Of a stretch of DNA of 64,000 nt, positions 44,460-62,300 are shown piece by piece (position 1 is the stretch's first letter; every line of letters starts with the position of its first letter). The notes under the pieces are model-generated. The model was given only the letters and a program-made list of their open reading frames with translations. It did not search any database and was not told the origin of the DNA. Source of the stretch: Sulfurimonas sp. (GTDB lineage Bacteria > Campylobacterota > Campylobacteria > Campylobacterales > Sulfurimonadaceae); assembly GCF_029027405.1 (NCBI RefSeq), contig NZ_CP093396.1:372001-436000 (forward strand), written 5' to 3'. Both the position numbers and the translations under genes were made by a program.

Positions 44460-44534
44460 GCTGTCGTGGCTCAGGGGTAGAGCACTTGCTTGGTAAGTAA
44501 GAGGCCGTGGGTTCAAATCCCACCGTCAGCACCA
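44460..44534 (+). tRNA. tRNA-Thr (GGT)
   Basis: Anticodon GGT in GCTTGGTAAGT, T-arm GGGTTCAAATCCC, encoded CCA. The acceptor is GCTGTCG / CGTCAGC, giving a T-T mismatch at position 5-68; the rest pairs well. Together with the TGT isoacceptor it reads all four ACN codons. Confidence 0.9.
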
Positions 44535-44599
44535 TTGTTGTAGATAATAAAATGAGCAACAGCCCATTTTATTAGTATGGACTTTAGTTCCTACAACCC

Positions 44600-44640
44600 C
44601 CTAAAGCTACAAAAAGTAAACTTTTTGAGAATACTTTAGG
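44600..44640 (+). terminator. Nested hairpin between the tRNAs and tuf
   Basis: CCTAAAG and CTTTAGG enclose a second stem CAAAAAGT-AA-ACTTTTTG. It ends the tRNA transcript or forms the 5' structure upstream of tuf. A further AATAAAATG / CATTTTATT stem precedes it at about 44,546-44,573. Confidence 0.5.
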
Positions 44641-44671
44641 AAAGTTAAGCAATAATTGAATGATTTTTGGG

Positions 44672-44677
44672 TACAAT
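44672..44677 (+). promoter_or_regulatory. Probable -10 box of tuf
   Basis: TACAAT in TTTTTGGGTACAAT, 36 bases before the tuf ATG. No clear -35. Confidence 0.5.
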
Positions 44678-44712
44678 CCCGTTTCAATTCACAATTAAAG
44701 TCGGAGGACACT

Positions 44713-45912
44713 ATGGCAAAAGAAAAGTTTGAGCGTAATAAACCGCATGTAAACATTGGTACTATTGGTCACGTTGATCATGGTAAAACAACATTGACAG
44801 CAGCAATTACTGCAGTATTAGCAGTAACAAATGGTGCAGAACTTATGGACTATGATCAAATCGATAATGCTCCAGAAGAAAGAGAACGCGGTATCACAAT
44901 CGCTACTTCACATGTTGAGTACGAAACTGATAAGCGTCACTATGCGCATGTTGACTGTCCAGGTCACGCGGATTATGTTAAGAATATGATTACAGGTGCT
45001 GCTCAAATGGATGGTGCTATTCTAGTTGTTTCTGCAGCTGATGGTCCTATGCCACAAACTCGTGAGCATATCCTTCTTTCTAAACAAGTTGGTGTTCCAT
45101 ATATTGTTGTTTTTATGAACAAAGAAGATATGGTTGACGATGAAGAACTAATGGAATTAGTTGAAATGGAAATTCGTGAACTTCTTGATATGTATGAATT
45201 CCCAGGTGATGATACTCCAATCGTAGCTGGTTCTGCAACTATGGCTCTTGAAGAAGCTAAAACTGGTACTCTTGGTGAGTGGTCAGCGAAAATTCAAGAA
45301 CTAATGAAACAAGTTGACGAGTATATTCCTGAGCCAGTTCGTGAAACTGACAAAGATTTCTTAATGCCTGTTGAAGATGTTTTTTCAATTTCTGGTCGTG
45401 GTACAGTTGTTACTGGGCGTATCGAGCGTGGTACTGTTAAAATCGGTGAGGAAATAGAAATCGTAGGTATCAGAGATACTCAAAAAACTACTGTTACTGG
45501 TATTGAAATGTTCCGTAAAGAAATGGATGAGGGTGTTGCAGGAGATAACTGCGGTGTTCTAGTCCGTGGTATAGGTAAAGACGATGTTGAGCGTGGTCAA
45601 GTACTTTGTAAGCCAGGTACAATTACTCCTCACACTACATTCACTGCTGAAATTTATGTATTAAGTAAAGATGAAGGTGGAAGACATACTCCATTTTTTA
45701 ACGGTTACCGTCCTCAGTTCTATGTTCGTACAACTGATGTTACAGGTGCAATCACTTTACCAGAAGGCACAGAAATGGTTATGCCAGGTGATAATGTTAG
45801 CATTACTGCTGAACTTATTCATCCAATTGCAATGGAACAAGGTACTAAGTTCGCTATCCGTGAAGGTGGCAGAACAGTTGGTGCCGGTGTTGTTGCAGAG
45901 ATTATAAAATAA
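44713..45912 (+). CDS. tuf: Elongation factor Tu
   Basis: This GTPase delivers aminoacyl-tRNA to the ribosome. At 399 residues it has the G motifs [25 protein letters not shown] and GSAT, the effector RGITI, and the C-terminal [20 protein letters not shown] end (here KFAIREGG). I set the start at 44713 because GGAGGA lies 7 bases before it and the protein then opens [12 protein letters not shown]; an in-frame ATG at 44656 would add 19 unrelated residues. It is the only tuf in the window and lies far from fusA, as in other Campylobacterota. Confidence 0.97.
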   Translation: MAKEKFERNKPHVNIGTIGHVDHGKTTLTAAITAVLAVTNGAELMDYDQIDNAPEERERGITIATSHVEYETDKRHYAHVDCPGHADYVKNMITGAAQMDGAILVVSAADGPMPQTREHILLSKQVGVPYIVVFMNKEDMVDDEELMELVEMEIRELLDMYEFPGDDTPIVAGSATMALEEAKTGTLGEWSAKIQELMKQVDEYIPEPVRETDKDFLMPVEDVFSISGRGTVVTGRIERGTVKIGEEIEIVGIRDTQKTTVTGIEMFRKEMDEGVAGDNCGVLVRGIGKDDVERGQVLCKPGTITPHTTFTAEIYVLSKDEGGRHTPFFNGYRPQFYVRTTDVTGAITLPEGTEMVMPGDNVSITAELIHPIAMEQGTKFAIREGGRTVGAGVVAEIIK

Positions 45913-45929
45913 TAACATCTATACTATAA

Positions 45930-45954
45930 CCAAAATGGGTGAAGCCCATTTTGG
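45930..45954 (+). terminator. Hairpin after tuf
   Basis: A perfect 10-bp stem CCAAAATGGG / CCCATTTTGG with a TGAAG loop between tuf and rpmG. The T-run afterwards is weak, so it may lower rather than stop transcription. Confidence 0.6.
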
Positions 45955-45973
45955 AATTTAAAGGTAAAATAAA

Positions 45974-46126
45974 ATGAGAGAAGCAATTCACTTAGGTTGT
46001 GAGAAATGTACTAGAAGAAACTACCACACAACTAAAAATAAAAGAGTACATACTGAAAAATTCTCAGTAAAAAAATATTGTAAATTTTGTCGTGAACATA
46101 CTGTTCACAAAGAGATGAAACTGTAA
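45974..46126 (+). CDS. rpmG: 50S ribosomal protein L33
   Basis: A short gene of 50 residues: MREAIHLGCEKCTRRNYHTT, then KNKRVHTEKFSVKKYCKFCR and a tail ending HKEMKL. The two CxxC pairs (CEKC and CKFC) make it the zinc-binding form of L33. It starts 13 bases after an AAGGT site. Conserved position between tuf and tRNA-Trp/secE. Confidence 0.95.
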   Translation: MREAIHLGCEKCTRRNYHTTKNKRVHTEKFSVKKYCKFCREHTVHKEMKL

Positions 46127-46162
46127 CAAAGTCCGAAACTTACTGCAAGTAGGTTTCACTTT

Positions 46163-46238
46163 AGGCGCATAGCTCCAATGGTAGAGCACCGGATTCCAAA
46201 TCCGGGTGTTGCGGGTTCGAGTCCCCCTGTGCCTGCCA
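46163..46238 (+). tRNA. tRNA-Trp (CCA)
   Basis: Acceptor AGGCGCA / TGTGCCT, anticodon CCA in GATTCCAAATC, T-arm GGGTTCGAGTCCC, discriminator G and encoded CCA. Located between rpmG and secE, as is usual in bacteria. Confidence 0.95.
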
Positions 46239-46302
46239 TACATTAATTATCAATGAAGCCTTTCAGCTTTATTCATAATTAATGCACTTTATAGGAATAT
46301 TT

Positions 46303-46482
46303 ATGAATTTAGGTTTACATATTAGAAACGCAAAATCAGAATTAGCTAAGGTAATTTTTCCTACAAAAGGTCAGGTTAAACAAGCTTATATTTCTGTTTT
46401 AATTGTAGTTACTGTTATAGCTTCTTTTTTAGCTTTAGTTGACTTGTTAATGTCTTCAGTAATGTCGGCAATTTTAGGTTAA
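46303..46482 (+). CDS. secE: Preprotein translocase subunit SecE
   Basis: This short, single-spanning SecE has 59 residues: an amphipathic N-terminal helix RNAKSELAKVIFPTKGQVKQ and one membrane helix ISVLIVVTVIASFLALVDLL. It clamps SecY in the SecYEG channel. The start at 46303 follows AGGAA at good spacing; an in-frame ATG at 46282 without a ribosome binding site is less likely. nusG follows 9 bases on. Confidence 0.93.
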   Translation: MNLGLHIRNAKSELAKVIFPTKGQVKQAYISVLIVVTVIASFLALVDLLMSSVMSAILG

Positions 46483-46491
46483 GGAGTAAGT

Positions 46492-47019
46492 ATGGCACAT
46501 CAATGGTATTCGATTCAAACTTATGGAAATGACCGTCAAGTAAGAGATTCAATTATTAATATGATAGAAGAAATGGGACTTCAAGATTTCATCGCAGATG
46601 TTATTGTTCCTACTGAAGATGTTATTGAAATAAAAGATGGTAAAAAAAAGATTACAGAACGCTCTTTATATTCTGGATATGTTTTTGCAAATATCGACTT
46701 AAATACAGAAGTTCAACATTTAATTCAATCCTTACCAAAAGTTTCTGGATTTATTGGTGAAGCAAATATACCAACGCCTTTAAGCGAGCATGATATTAAT
46801 GTGATTTTAGATCGTGTAAATAACCGTGCAGCTCCAAAACCAAAAGTATTTTTTGATAATGGAGAAACTGTTCGTATTATTGAAGGTCCTTTTGCAAATT
46901 TTACAGCAACAGTGGATGAGTATGATTTAGAACATGGAACTTTAAAACTAAATGTTTCAATTTTTGGAAGAGCTACACCGGTAGATATCTCTTACACTCA
47001 AGTTGAAAAAATAATTTAA
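46492..47019 (+). CDS. nusG: Transcription antitermination factor NusG
   Basis: This 175-residue factor has an NGN domain (WYSIQTYGNDRQVRDSI, then YSGYVFANIDLN and the FIGE region) and a C-terminal KOW domain (FDNGETVRIIEGPFANFTAT). It binds RNA polymerase, stimulates elongation and links it to ribosomes via the KOW domain. GGAGTAAG precedes its ATG. Confidence 0.96.
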   Translation: MAHQWYSIQTYGNDRQVRDSIINMIEEMGLQDFIADVIVPTEDVIEIKDGKKKITERSLYSGYVFANIDLNTEVQHLIQSLPKVSGFIGEANIPTPLSEHDINVILDRVNNRAAPKPKVFFDNGETVRIIEGPFANFTATVDEYDLEHGTLKLNVSIFGRATPVDISYTQVEKII

Positions 47020-47040
47020 TCTTAAACAAGGAAAATAAAA

Positions 47041-47466
47041 ATGGCAAAAAAAATAACAGGTTATATTAACCTACAAATTGATGCTGGAAAAGCAAACCCA
47101 GCTCCACCAGTTGGACCAGCATTAGGTCAGCGTGGTGTTAACATCATGGAATTTACTAAAGCATTTAATGAAAAAACAAAAGATTTAATGGGCTTTAAGG
47201 TTCCTACTGTAATTACAGTATATTCTGATAGAAGTTTTACATTTATCACTAAGCAACCAACAGCAGCAGCATTAATAATGAAAGCAGCAAATCTTAAGAA
47301 AGGTACAGACAATCCTCTTAAAAATAAAGTTGGTAAATTAACTCGTGCTCAGTTAATGGAAGTTGTTGAAAGAAAAATTGTTGATTTAAATACAGATGAC
47401 TTAGAAATGGCAGCAAATACTATTTCAGGTACTGCAAGATCAATGGGTGTAGAAATAGTAGAATAA
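47041..47466 (+). CDS. rplK: 50S ribosomal protein L11
   Basis: 141 residues with the [21 protein letters not shown], which is the thiopeptide-binding region, and the C-terminal [11 protein letters not shown]. It forms the GTPase-associated centre with 23S rRNA. A GGAAAATAAAA site lies before the ATG. Confidence 0.97.
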   Translation: MAKKITGYINLQIDAGKANPAPPVGPALGQRGVNIMEFTKAFNEKTKDLMGFKVPTVITVYSDRSFTFITKQPTAAALIMKAANLKKGTDNPLKNKVGKLTRAQLMEVVERKIVDLNTDDLEMAANTISGTARSMGVEIVE

Positions 47467-47548
47467 TAGATGTGGCATTTGCAACACTGTTAATCATAAC
47501 CACAATGATTTAAAATTTTGTGGAAGAATTTCATAGGAGAATTTGAAA

Positions 47549-48241
47549 ATGAGTAAAAGATATAAACAATTATTAGAAAAATTTGATAATACAAAAGCAT
47601 ATGGTGTTAAAGAAGCATCTATAACTCTTAGTGGTTTGAAAAGTGCAAAGTTTGATGAAACTGTTGAAATAGCAATGAACTTAAATGTTGACCCTCGTCA
47701 TGCTGACCAAATGGTTCGTGGTGCTTTAGTACTACCTCATGGAACTGGTAAAACTGTTCGTGTTGCAGTTTTTGCAAAAGGTGTAAAAGCTGATGAAGCT
47801 AAAGCGGCTGGTGCTGATATAGTTGGTACTGATGATTTAGTAGCTGATATTAAAGCAGGAATATTTAACTTTGATGTTGTTGTTGCTGCACCTGATTGTA
47901 TGGGACTTGTTGGACAAATCGGTCGTATCCTAGGACCAAAAGGTTTAATGCCTAACCCTAAAACTGGTACTGTTACTCCAGATGTTGCTACTGCTGTTAA
48001 AAATGTTAAGGGTGGACAGGTTAACTTTAGAGTTGATAAGAAAGGTAATATTCATGCAGGTATAGGAAAAGTAAGTTTTGACGCAACAAAAATTGAAGAA
48101 AACTTAACTTCTTTTCTTTCTGCAATAAATAAACAAAAACCGGCTTCTGCAAAAGGTCGTTATATTAAAAATGCTGCTATAAGTTTAACTATGAGTCCAG
48201 CTGTAAAACTTGATCTTAATGAATTAGCAGATATTAAGTAA
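47549..48241 (+). CDS. rplA: 50S ribosomal protein L1
   Basis: 230 residues from [12 protein letters not shown]; it has [34 protein letters not shown] and [18 protein letters not shown]1 lines the E-site stalk and in other bacteria represses its own operon. The start at 47549 follows AGGAGA at 8 bases; a TTG in frame two codons upstream is an artefact. Confidence 0.96.
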   Translation: MSKRYKQLLEKFDNTKAYGVKEASITLSGLKSAKFDETVEIAMNLNVDPRHADQMVRGALVLPHGTGKTVRVAVFAKGVKADEAKAAGADIVGTDDLVADIKAGIFNFDVVVAAPDCMGLVGQIGRILGPKGLMPNPKTGTVTPDVATAVKNVKGGQVNFRVDKKGNIHAGIGKVSFDATKIEENLTSFLSAINKQKPASAKGRYIKNAAISLTMSPAVKLDLNELADIK

Positions 48242-48253
48242 TTTTTATGGGTA

Positions 48254-48270
48254 CGCAGGTTTTACCTGTG
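48254..48270 (+). promoter_or_regulatory. Stem-loop motif A downstream of rplA
   Basis: CGCAGGT-TTT-ACCTGTG, preceded by GGGTA and followed by TTATC. The same frame with a covarying stem recurs after rplL (49,335-49,354). Confidence 0.5.
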
Positions 48271-48359
48271 TTATCCGTATTGAGTGGTTTTGTAATTTTT
48301 TATTTAATAAGAAATTACAAAGTTACTACTTTGGTAACTGCATTTTATGGACTAAAGAT

Positions 48360-48391
48360 AACGGGAGCTAAAAGGCTTAATTTTCCTGTTT
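48360..48391 (+). promoter_or_regulatory. L10 leader (L10-L12 autoregulatory site)
   Basis: ACGGGAGCTAAAAGGCTTAA and TTTTCCTGTT form a stem ACGGGA / TTCCTGT with an internal bulge. The word GGCTTAATTT-CCT matches the kink-turn-like L10 binding site in other bacterial rplJ leaders. Located 29 bases before the rplJ ATG, it should let the L10-L12 complex repress translation of its own mRNA. Upstream stems (GTAATTT / AAATTAC and GTTAC / GTAAC) fill the leader from about 48,290. Confidence 0.65.
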
Positions 48392-48419
48392 GAAGTGTTG
48401 TCTGGGAAGGAGAAATTCT

Positions 48420-48905
48420 ATGACAAAAACAAAAAAAGCTGAAATTATTGAAGTTCTTTCAAATGAATTCAAAACTGCTCAATCTGTAATCTTTTGTGAT
48501 TACAAAGGTTTGAGTGTTGGAGAACTTGAAGGTTTAAGAAAAATCGCTCGTGAAAAAGAAGCAAAAGTTCAAGTTGTTAAAAATACATTAGCAACAATTG
48601 CACTTAAAAATGCGGACTTATCAGGAGTTGAATTACAAGATACAAATATTCTTGTTTGGGGCGAAGATTCTGTTGCTACTTCTAAGGTAGTTTCTGAATT
48701 TGCTAAAGATAATGAAAAATTTGTGATTAAGTCTGCTTATGTTGATCGTGAAGTTGCTGATGTTGCTAAAGTTGAAGCATTTGCTAAACTTCCAGGACGC
48801 GATGAGTTACTTGGTATGCTTGCTGCTACTTGGATGGCACCTGTTGCAAACTTTACTATCGGACTAAATGCTCTTAAAGAGAAAAAAGAAGAAGAAGCTG
48901 CGTAA
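48420..48905 (+). CDS. rplJ: 50S ribosomal protein L10
   Basis: 161 residues from MTKTKKAEIIEVLS; the RNA-binding domain includes VIFCDYKGLSVGELEGLRK and VVKNTLATIAL, and the C-terminal helix binds L12 dimers. AAGGAG precedes the ATG at 48420; an in-frame TTG at 48390 adds 10 non-conserved residues. Expression is likely controlled by the structured leader directly upstream. Confidence 0.95.
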   Translation: MTKTKKAEIIEVLSNEFKTAQSVIFCDYKGLSVGELEGLRKIAREKEAKVQVVKNTLATIALKNADLSGVELQDTNILVWGEDSVATSKVVSEFAKDNEKFVIKSAYVDREVADVAKVEAFAKLPGRDELLGMLAATWMAPVANFTIGLNALKEKKEEEAA

Positions 48906-48946
48906 GCAGTTAACAATATTAATAAAATAAAATTAAGGAATTACAC

Positions 48947-49315
48947 ATGGCTGTAACTAAAGAAGACGTATTAGAATTTATTTCTGGACTATCTGTACTA
49001 GAGCTTTCTGAGCTTGTAAAAGAATTTGAAGAAAAATTTGGTGTATCTGCACAACCTGTTGCTGTAGCTGGTGGAGCTGCTGCTGGTGAAACTGCTGCTG
49101 AAAAAACTGAATTTGATGTAGTATTAACTGATGTTGGTGCTAAAAAAATTGGCGTTATTAAAGCTGTTCGTGCTTTAACTGGTTTAGGGCTTAAAGAAGC
49201 AAAAGAAGCTTGTGAAGGTTTACCATCTACAATTAAAGAAGGTGTAGATAAAGCTGCTTCTGAAGAAGCAAAAGCTGCCTTAGAAGCAGCTGGTGCAACA
49301 GTAGAAGTTAAGTAG
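48947..49315 (+). CDS. rplL: 50S ribosomal protein L7/L12
   Basis: 122 residues: N-terminal dimerisation helix [20 protein letters not shown], an Ala-Gly hinge, and the [23 protein letters not shown] that recruits GTPase factors. An AAGGAATT site precedes the ATG. Confidence 0.97.
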   Translation: MAVTKEDVLEFISGLSVLELSELVKEFEEKFGVSAQPVAVAGGAAAGETAAEKTEFDVVLTDVGAKKIGVIKAVRALTGLGLKEAKEACEGLPSTIKEGVDKAASEEAKAALEAAGATVEVK

Positions 49316-49334
49316 ATTGCCCCTTTTAGGGGTA

Positions 49335-49354
49335 CGCAGGAATTTATTCCTGTG
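49335..49354 (+). promoter_or_regulatory. Stem-loop motif B downstream of rplL
   Basis: CGCAGGAA-TTTA-TTCCTGTG, preceded by GGGGTA and followed by CTATC, as in motif A. The loop-proximal pairs differ compensatorily, so the shape is kept. Confidence 0.5.
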
Positions 49355-49368
49355 CTATCTATTTAATT

Positions 49369-49386
49369 AGGAGCTTCGCTCCTTTT
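49369..49386 (+). terminator. Partial terminator/attenuator between rplL and rpoB
   Basis: AGGAGC-TTC-GCTCCT followed by a short T-run. It is probably leaky, setting the ratio of ribosomal protein to polymerase transcript as in other bacteria. Confidence 0.6.
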
Positions 49387-49392
49387 AAAATT

Positions 49393-49436
49393 GGGCGCTT
49401 TTACAATGGGATTTTTATCCTTTTGTAAAAGTGCCC
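49393..49436 (+). promoter_or_regulatory. Long hairpin in the rpoB leader (possible RNase III site)
   Basis: GGGCGCTTTTACAA pairs with TTGTAAAAGTGCCC (one G-T wobble); the loop itself holds GGAT / ATCC. The result is an almost continuous stem of about 20 bp. In E. coli the same intergenic space has an RNase III processing stem. Confidence 0.55.
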
Positions 49437-49520
49437 TTATGTCGTTTATAAGCACTGTAACTAAATTTATTCTAAGGACGCTTAGATAGATACCCCTCTT
49501 AGTCAAAATGATTAAGTTAA

Positions 49521-58200
<8,680 letters not shown>

Positions 58201-58219
58201 TAAAATATTAAATCTTCTA

Positions 58220-58242
58220 GTTTCCAAGCTTTGCTTGGAAAC
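58220..58242 (+). terminator. Hairpin after rpoC
   Basis: A perfect 10-bp stem GTTTCCAAGC / GCTTGGAAAC with a TTT loop 20 bases after the rpoC stop. No U-run follows, so it may be a partial terminator or mRNA-stabilising stem. The rest of the spacer to rpsL (to 58,397) shows no further feature. Confidence 0.6.
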
Positions 58243-58397
58243 AAATACTTCAATAAATTTCCCACTACAAAGATTAAACATTAATCTACACTTAAAATAA
58301 GCTAACTTTAATTACAATTTTTGTATTATTACGCGTTTATAACCCTCTTAAAGTAGATGGTTAAATTCTACTGGAAAATTTAAGTAAAAGGAATTGT

Positions 58398-58772
58398 ATG
58401 CCTACAATCAATCAATTGATTCGTAAAGAGCGTAAACGCGTGATTAAAAAATCAAAATCACCAGCTCTTGTATCGTGTCCACAGCGTCGTGGTGTTTGTA
58501 CTCGTGTTTACACAACTACACCAAAAAAACCTAACTCGGCTTTAAGAAAAGTTGCAAAAGTTAGATTAACTTCTGGTTTTGAAGTAATTTCATATATCGG
58601 TGGTGAGGGTCATAACCTTCAAGAACACTCAATCGTTCTAGTTCGTGGTGGTCGTATTAAAGATTTACCTGGTGTTAAGTATCACATCGTTCGTGGTGCA
58701 TTAGATACTGCTGGTGTCGCTAACCGTATGGTTGCTCGTTCTAAATATGGAACAAAGAAGCCAAAAAAATAA
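58398..58772 (+). CDS. rpsL: 30S ribosomal protein S12
   Basis: 124 residues from [15 protein letters not shown]. The streptomycin-site segments [19 protein letters not shown] and [12 protein letters not shown] have lysines at the classical positions (streptomycin-sensitive form). It acts in decoding at the A site. An AAGGAATT site precedes it. Confidence 0.97.
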   Translation: MPTINQLIRKERKRVIKKSKSPALVSCPQRRGVCTRVYTTTPKKPNSALRKVAKVRLTSGFEVISYIGGEGHNLQEHSIVLVRGGRIKDLPGVKYHIVRGALDTAGVANRMVARSKYGTKKPKK

Positions 58773-58834
58773 TCATTCAATAGCTACAGGATTAATCTTA
58801 AGTGATTAATTTTGAGTAAATTTGAAAAAATTGA

Positions 58835-59320
<486 letters not shown>

Positions 59321-59336
59321 GCAACTTTTAAAATAT

Positions 59337-59360
59337 GTTAAGAGAAGAAATTCTCTTAAC
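59337..59360 (+). terminator. Hairpin between rpsG and fusA
   Basis: A perfect 10-bp stem GTTAAGAGAA / TTCTCTTAAC with a GAAA tetraloop, 17 bases after the rpsG stop. Confidence 0.55.
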
Positions 59361-59375
59361 AATATAATATTGACA

Positions 59376-59414
59376 CCTCTTTTGTAAGTAAAAATTCTTT
59401 ATTTACAAAAGAGG
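59376..59414 (+). promoter_or_regulatory. Second hairpin in the fusA leader
   Basis: CCTCTTTTGTAA pairs with TTACAAAAGAGG, extended by TAAA / TTTA, directly before the fusA ribosome binding region. It could modulate fusA translation or act with the preceding stem as an attenuator. Confidence 0.5.
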
Positions 59415-59447
59415 TTATCTCTCAACTAATTTAACAAGGTACAAAAC

Positions 59448-61538
59448 ATGGCAAGAAGTCACAAACTAAATGATGTAAGAAATATTGGTATTGCTGCACA
59501 TATTGATGCAGGTAAAACTACAGCAACAGAGAGAATTTTATTCTATACTGGTGTTGAACATAAAATCGGTGAGGTTCATGATGGTGCTGCTACTATGGAC
59601 TGGATGGAACAAGAGCAAGAAAGAGGTATTACAATTACTTCTGCGGCTACTACTTGTGAGTGGGAAGGTAAACAGATAAATATTATCGATACTCCGGGCC
59701 ACGTTGATTTTACTATTGAAGTTGAGCGTTCTATGCGTGTACTTGATGGTGCTGTTTCAGTATTTTGCGCTGTTGGTGGTGTTCAACCTCAATCAGAAAC
59801 AGTTTGGCGTCAGAGAAATCGTTATAAAGTTCCGTCAATTGTTTTTGTTAACAAAATGGATAGAACTGGTGCCGATTTTTACGAAGTTGAAACTCAAATT
59901 CGTGAAAGATTAAAAGGTAATCCTGTGCCTATTCAACTTCCTATCGGTGCTGAAGCTGATTTTGATGGTGTTGTTGATTTAGTTCAAATGAAAGCTATTG
60001 TTTGGGATAAAGATGCTGAAATGGGTTCTAACTACCATGTAGAAGAAATCCCAGCTAACTTAAAAGATAGAGCTGATGAGTATAGAGAAAAAATGCTTGA
60101 GTCTATCTCTGAAGTTGATGGAAATGAAGAATTTGCTGAGAAGTTTTTAGATGGTGAAGATATTTCTAATGAAGAAATTGCTGAAGCAATCAAACAAGCT
60201 ACTATTGGCATGGCTATCGTTCCTATGACTTGTGGTACAGCATTTAAAAATAAAGGTATTCAAACTTTACTTGATTGTGTTGTAGCATATCTACCATCTC
60301 CTATTGAATCAGAAGCTATTAAAGGTACTTTAATGGATGATGAAGAAGTAGAAGTAGATGTAGAGTCAAGTGATGATGGTGCATTTGCTGCTTTAGCATT
60401 TAAAATTATGACAGACCCATTTGTTGGTCAACTTACTTTTATCCGTGTTTATCGTGGCGCTTTAAATTCAGGTTCTTATGTTCACAATACAACAAAAGAT
60501 AAAAAAGAGCGTATTGGTCGTATCATGAAAATGCATGCTATCAAGCGTGAAGAAATCAAAACTATCTATGCTGGTGAAATCGGTGCTGTTGTTGGACTTA
60601 AATCAACCACAACTGGCGATACTTTATGTGATCCTTCAGATAAAGTTGTATTAGAGCGTATGGATTTTCCAGATCCCGTTATCTCTGTTGCAGTAGAGCC
60701 AAAAACAAAAGTCGACCAAGAAAAAATGGGTATTGCTTTGAGCAAACTTGCTGCTGAAGATCCATCTTTTAGAGTTCATACTGATGATGAAACTGGTCAA
60801 ACTATTATTTCAGGAATGGGTGAGTTACACCTTGAAATTCTTGTAGATAGAATGAGAAGAGAATTCTCTGTTGAAGCAGAAGTTGGTGCTCCTCAAGTTT
60901 CTTACCGTGAGTCTATTAGAGATGAAGTAAGTCAAGAGTACAAATATGCTAAACAATCAGGTGGTCGTGGTCAATTTGGTCATGTATATCTTAGAATTAA
61001 GCCAGGTGAAGCTGATAGTGGTTTTGTTTTCCATAATGATATTAAAGGTGGATCAATTCCTAAAGAATTTATTCCTGCTGTTGAGAAGGGTTGTAGAGAG
61101 ACTATGCAAACTGGTGTTCTTGCAGGTTACCCAATGGAAGATATTGATATTACTCTTTATGATGGTTCTTACCATGATGTTGATTCAAATGAGATGGCAT
61201 TTAAACTTGCTGCTTCAATGGGCTTTAAAGAGGGTTGTCGTAAAGCAAATCCATCTATTTTAGAGCCAATGATGAAAGTTGAAGTTGAAGTTCCTGAAGA
61301 TTATATGGGAGATGTTATCGGTGACCTTAATCGTCGTCGCGGACAAGTTAACAATATGGGTGACCGTTCAGGTAACAAAATTATTGATGCATTTGTTCCT
61401 CTTGCTGAAATGTTTGGTTATTCAACTGATCTTCGTTCCGCTACTCAAGGACGCGCTACATACTCAATGGAATTTGATCATTATGAAGAAGTTCCTCGTA
61501 ATGTATCTGAAGAAATTCAGAAAAAAAGAAATGGTTAA
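59448..61538 (+). CDS. fusA: Elongation factor G
   Basis: 696 residues. GTPase motifs [18 protein letters not shown] and NKMDRTGAD are present, along with the [11 protein letters not shown] switch I and the domain IV loop region in [14 protein letters not shown]. It drives translocation on the ribosome. The start at 59448 follows AACAAGGTAC. Only one fusA is seen; tuf is not downstream as in E. coli. Confidence 0.97.
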   Translation: MARSHKLNDVRNIGIAAHIDAGKTTATERILFYTGVEHKIGEVHDGAATMDWMEQEQERGITITSAATTCEWEGKQINIIDTPGHVDFTIEVERSMRVLDGAVSVFCAVGGVQPQSETVWRQRNRYKVPSIVFVNKMDRTGADFYEVETQIRERLKGNPVPIQLPIGAEADFDGVVDLVQMKAIVWDKDAEMGSNYHVEEIPANLKDRADEYREKMLESISEVDGNEEFAEKFLDGEDISNEEIAEAIKQATIGMAIVPMTCGTAFKNKGIQTLLDCVVAYLPSPIESEAIKGTLMDDEEVEVDVESSDDGAFAALAFKIMTDPFVGQLTFIRVYRGALNSGSYVHNTTKDKKERIGRIMKMHAIKREEIKTIYAGEIGAVVGLKSTTTGDTLCDPSDKVVLERMDFPDPVISVAVEPKTKVDQEKMGIALSKLAAEDPSFRVHTDDETGQTIISGMGELHLEILVDRMRREFSVEAEVGAPQVSYRESIRDEVSQEYKYAKQSGGRGQFGHVYLRIKPGEADSGFVFHNDIKGGSIPKEFIPAVEKGCRETMQTGVLAGYPMEDIDITLYDGSYHDVDSNEMAFKLAASMGFKEGCRKANPSILEPMMKVEVEVPEDYMGDVIGDLNRRRGQVNNMGDRSGNKIIDAFVPLAEMFGYSTDLRSATQGRATYSMEFDHYEEVPRNVSEEIQKKRNG

Positions 61539-61559
61539 TATCTGGCACTAAATTTTCTC

Positions 61560-61587
61560 TTAGCTCTTAAGTAAACTTAAGAGCTAA
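61560..61587 (+). terminator. Terminator after fusA
   Basis: A perfect 12-bp stem TTAGCTCTTAAG / CTTAAGAGCTAA with a TAAA loop, 21 bases after the fusA stop. It ends the ribosomal super-operon. Confidence 0.7.
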
Positions 61588-61634
61588 AGAGTCGATATAT
61601 TAATACTTTTAAATATGATTTATTAGGTAAAATT

Positions 61635-62300
61635 ATGAAAAAATCTATATTTTTATTATTATTTACAACATTTTTATTTGCTCAAAATCCTAATATATAC
61701 TCCGTTTTAGGTAATGTTATCTATGACAATGTCCTAAAAATACAAAAGCTAAAAACTATAAAAAAATATTTAAGATATGAAGATAAAATTGACGAATATA
61801 TTCTAGATGTTCAAGATGCTAAAGAGATGGGTTTTGCAATAGATGCTGGAGATACAACTAAAAGTAAGACACAATACCTTAAAAAAATTAGATCATTATC
61901 TAAAACTAATGATTATTTTCAAAGAAATATTTTCAAAACTTACAAGGCATCTATAAAAGATGAGAATAGTGAACTTTTTTCTCAAATAATAAACTCAGAT
62001 CTTTTTGATAGTGATAGAAATAAAGATAAAATTATGCAATATTATTTTGCACATTGTGATGATATAAATACATCAGGAGTTATACAAAAATATTTAGATG
62101 AAGATGAAGAGTTTAGAAAACAACAAGCTAAATCAAGAACTATGATATTTACAAAAAAAGAGATACAAGAAGCAAAGATAAGACGAATACGCTTAAGAGA
62201 TAAAGAAAAACAAGAAGAAATTCAAAAAAAGCTACAAGAAGAATTAATTCAAAAGAAAAAAGATATTCGTAAAGAACAGGTTCAAGAATTAGCTAAATAA
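61635..62300 (+). CDS. Unknown exported protein with a charged C-terminal coiled coil
   Basis: I do not recognise this 221-residue protein. A signal peptide is clear (MKKSIFLLLFTTFLFAQNPN, cleavage probably after Ala16). The middle is Lys/Asp/Asn-rich with no Cys ligands or known motif. Residues about 170-220 are a strongly charged helix rich in Lys, Glu and Gln (KEKQEEIQKKLQEELIQKKK), typical of a coiled coil. It is likely periplasmic. The last 19 bases overlap the 3' end of the convergent bpt gene. Confidence 0.6.
   Translation: MKKSIFLLLFTTFLFAQNPNIYSVLGNVIYDNVLKIQKLKTIKKYLRYEDKIDEYILDVQDAKEMGFAIDAGDTTKSKTQYLKKIRSLSKTNDYFQRNIFKTYKASIKDENSELFSQIINSDLFDSDRNKDKIMQYYFAHCDDINTSGVIQKYLDEDEEFRKQQAKSRTMIFTKKEIQEAKIRRIRLRDKEKQEEIQKKLQEELIQKKKDIRKEQVQELAK

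Noticed and set aside
44656..44712. N-terminal extension of EF-Tu
   Set aside because: The added 19 residues are not conserved, include the promoter region, and a strong GGAGGA site precedes the inner ATG.
60946..61551. Leu/Val-rich + strand frames inside fusA
   Set aside because: Out-of-frame readings of a strongly biased gene; composition is an artefact of GAA/GTT-rich codons.
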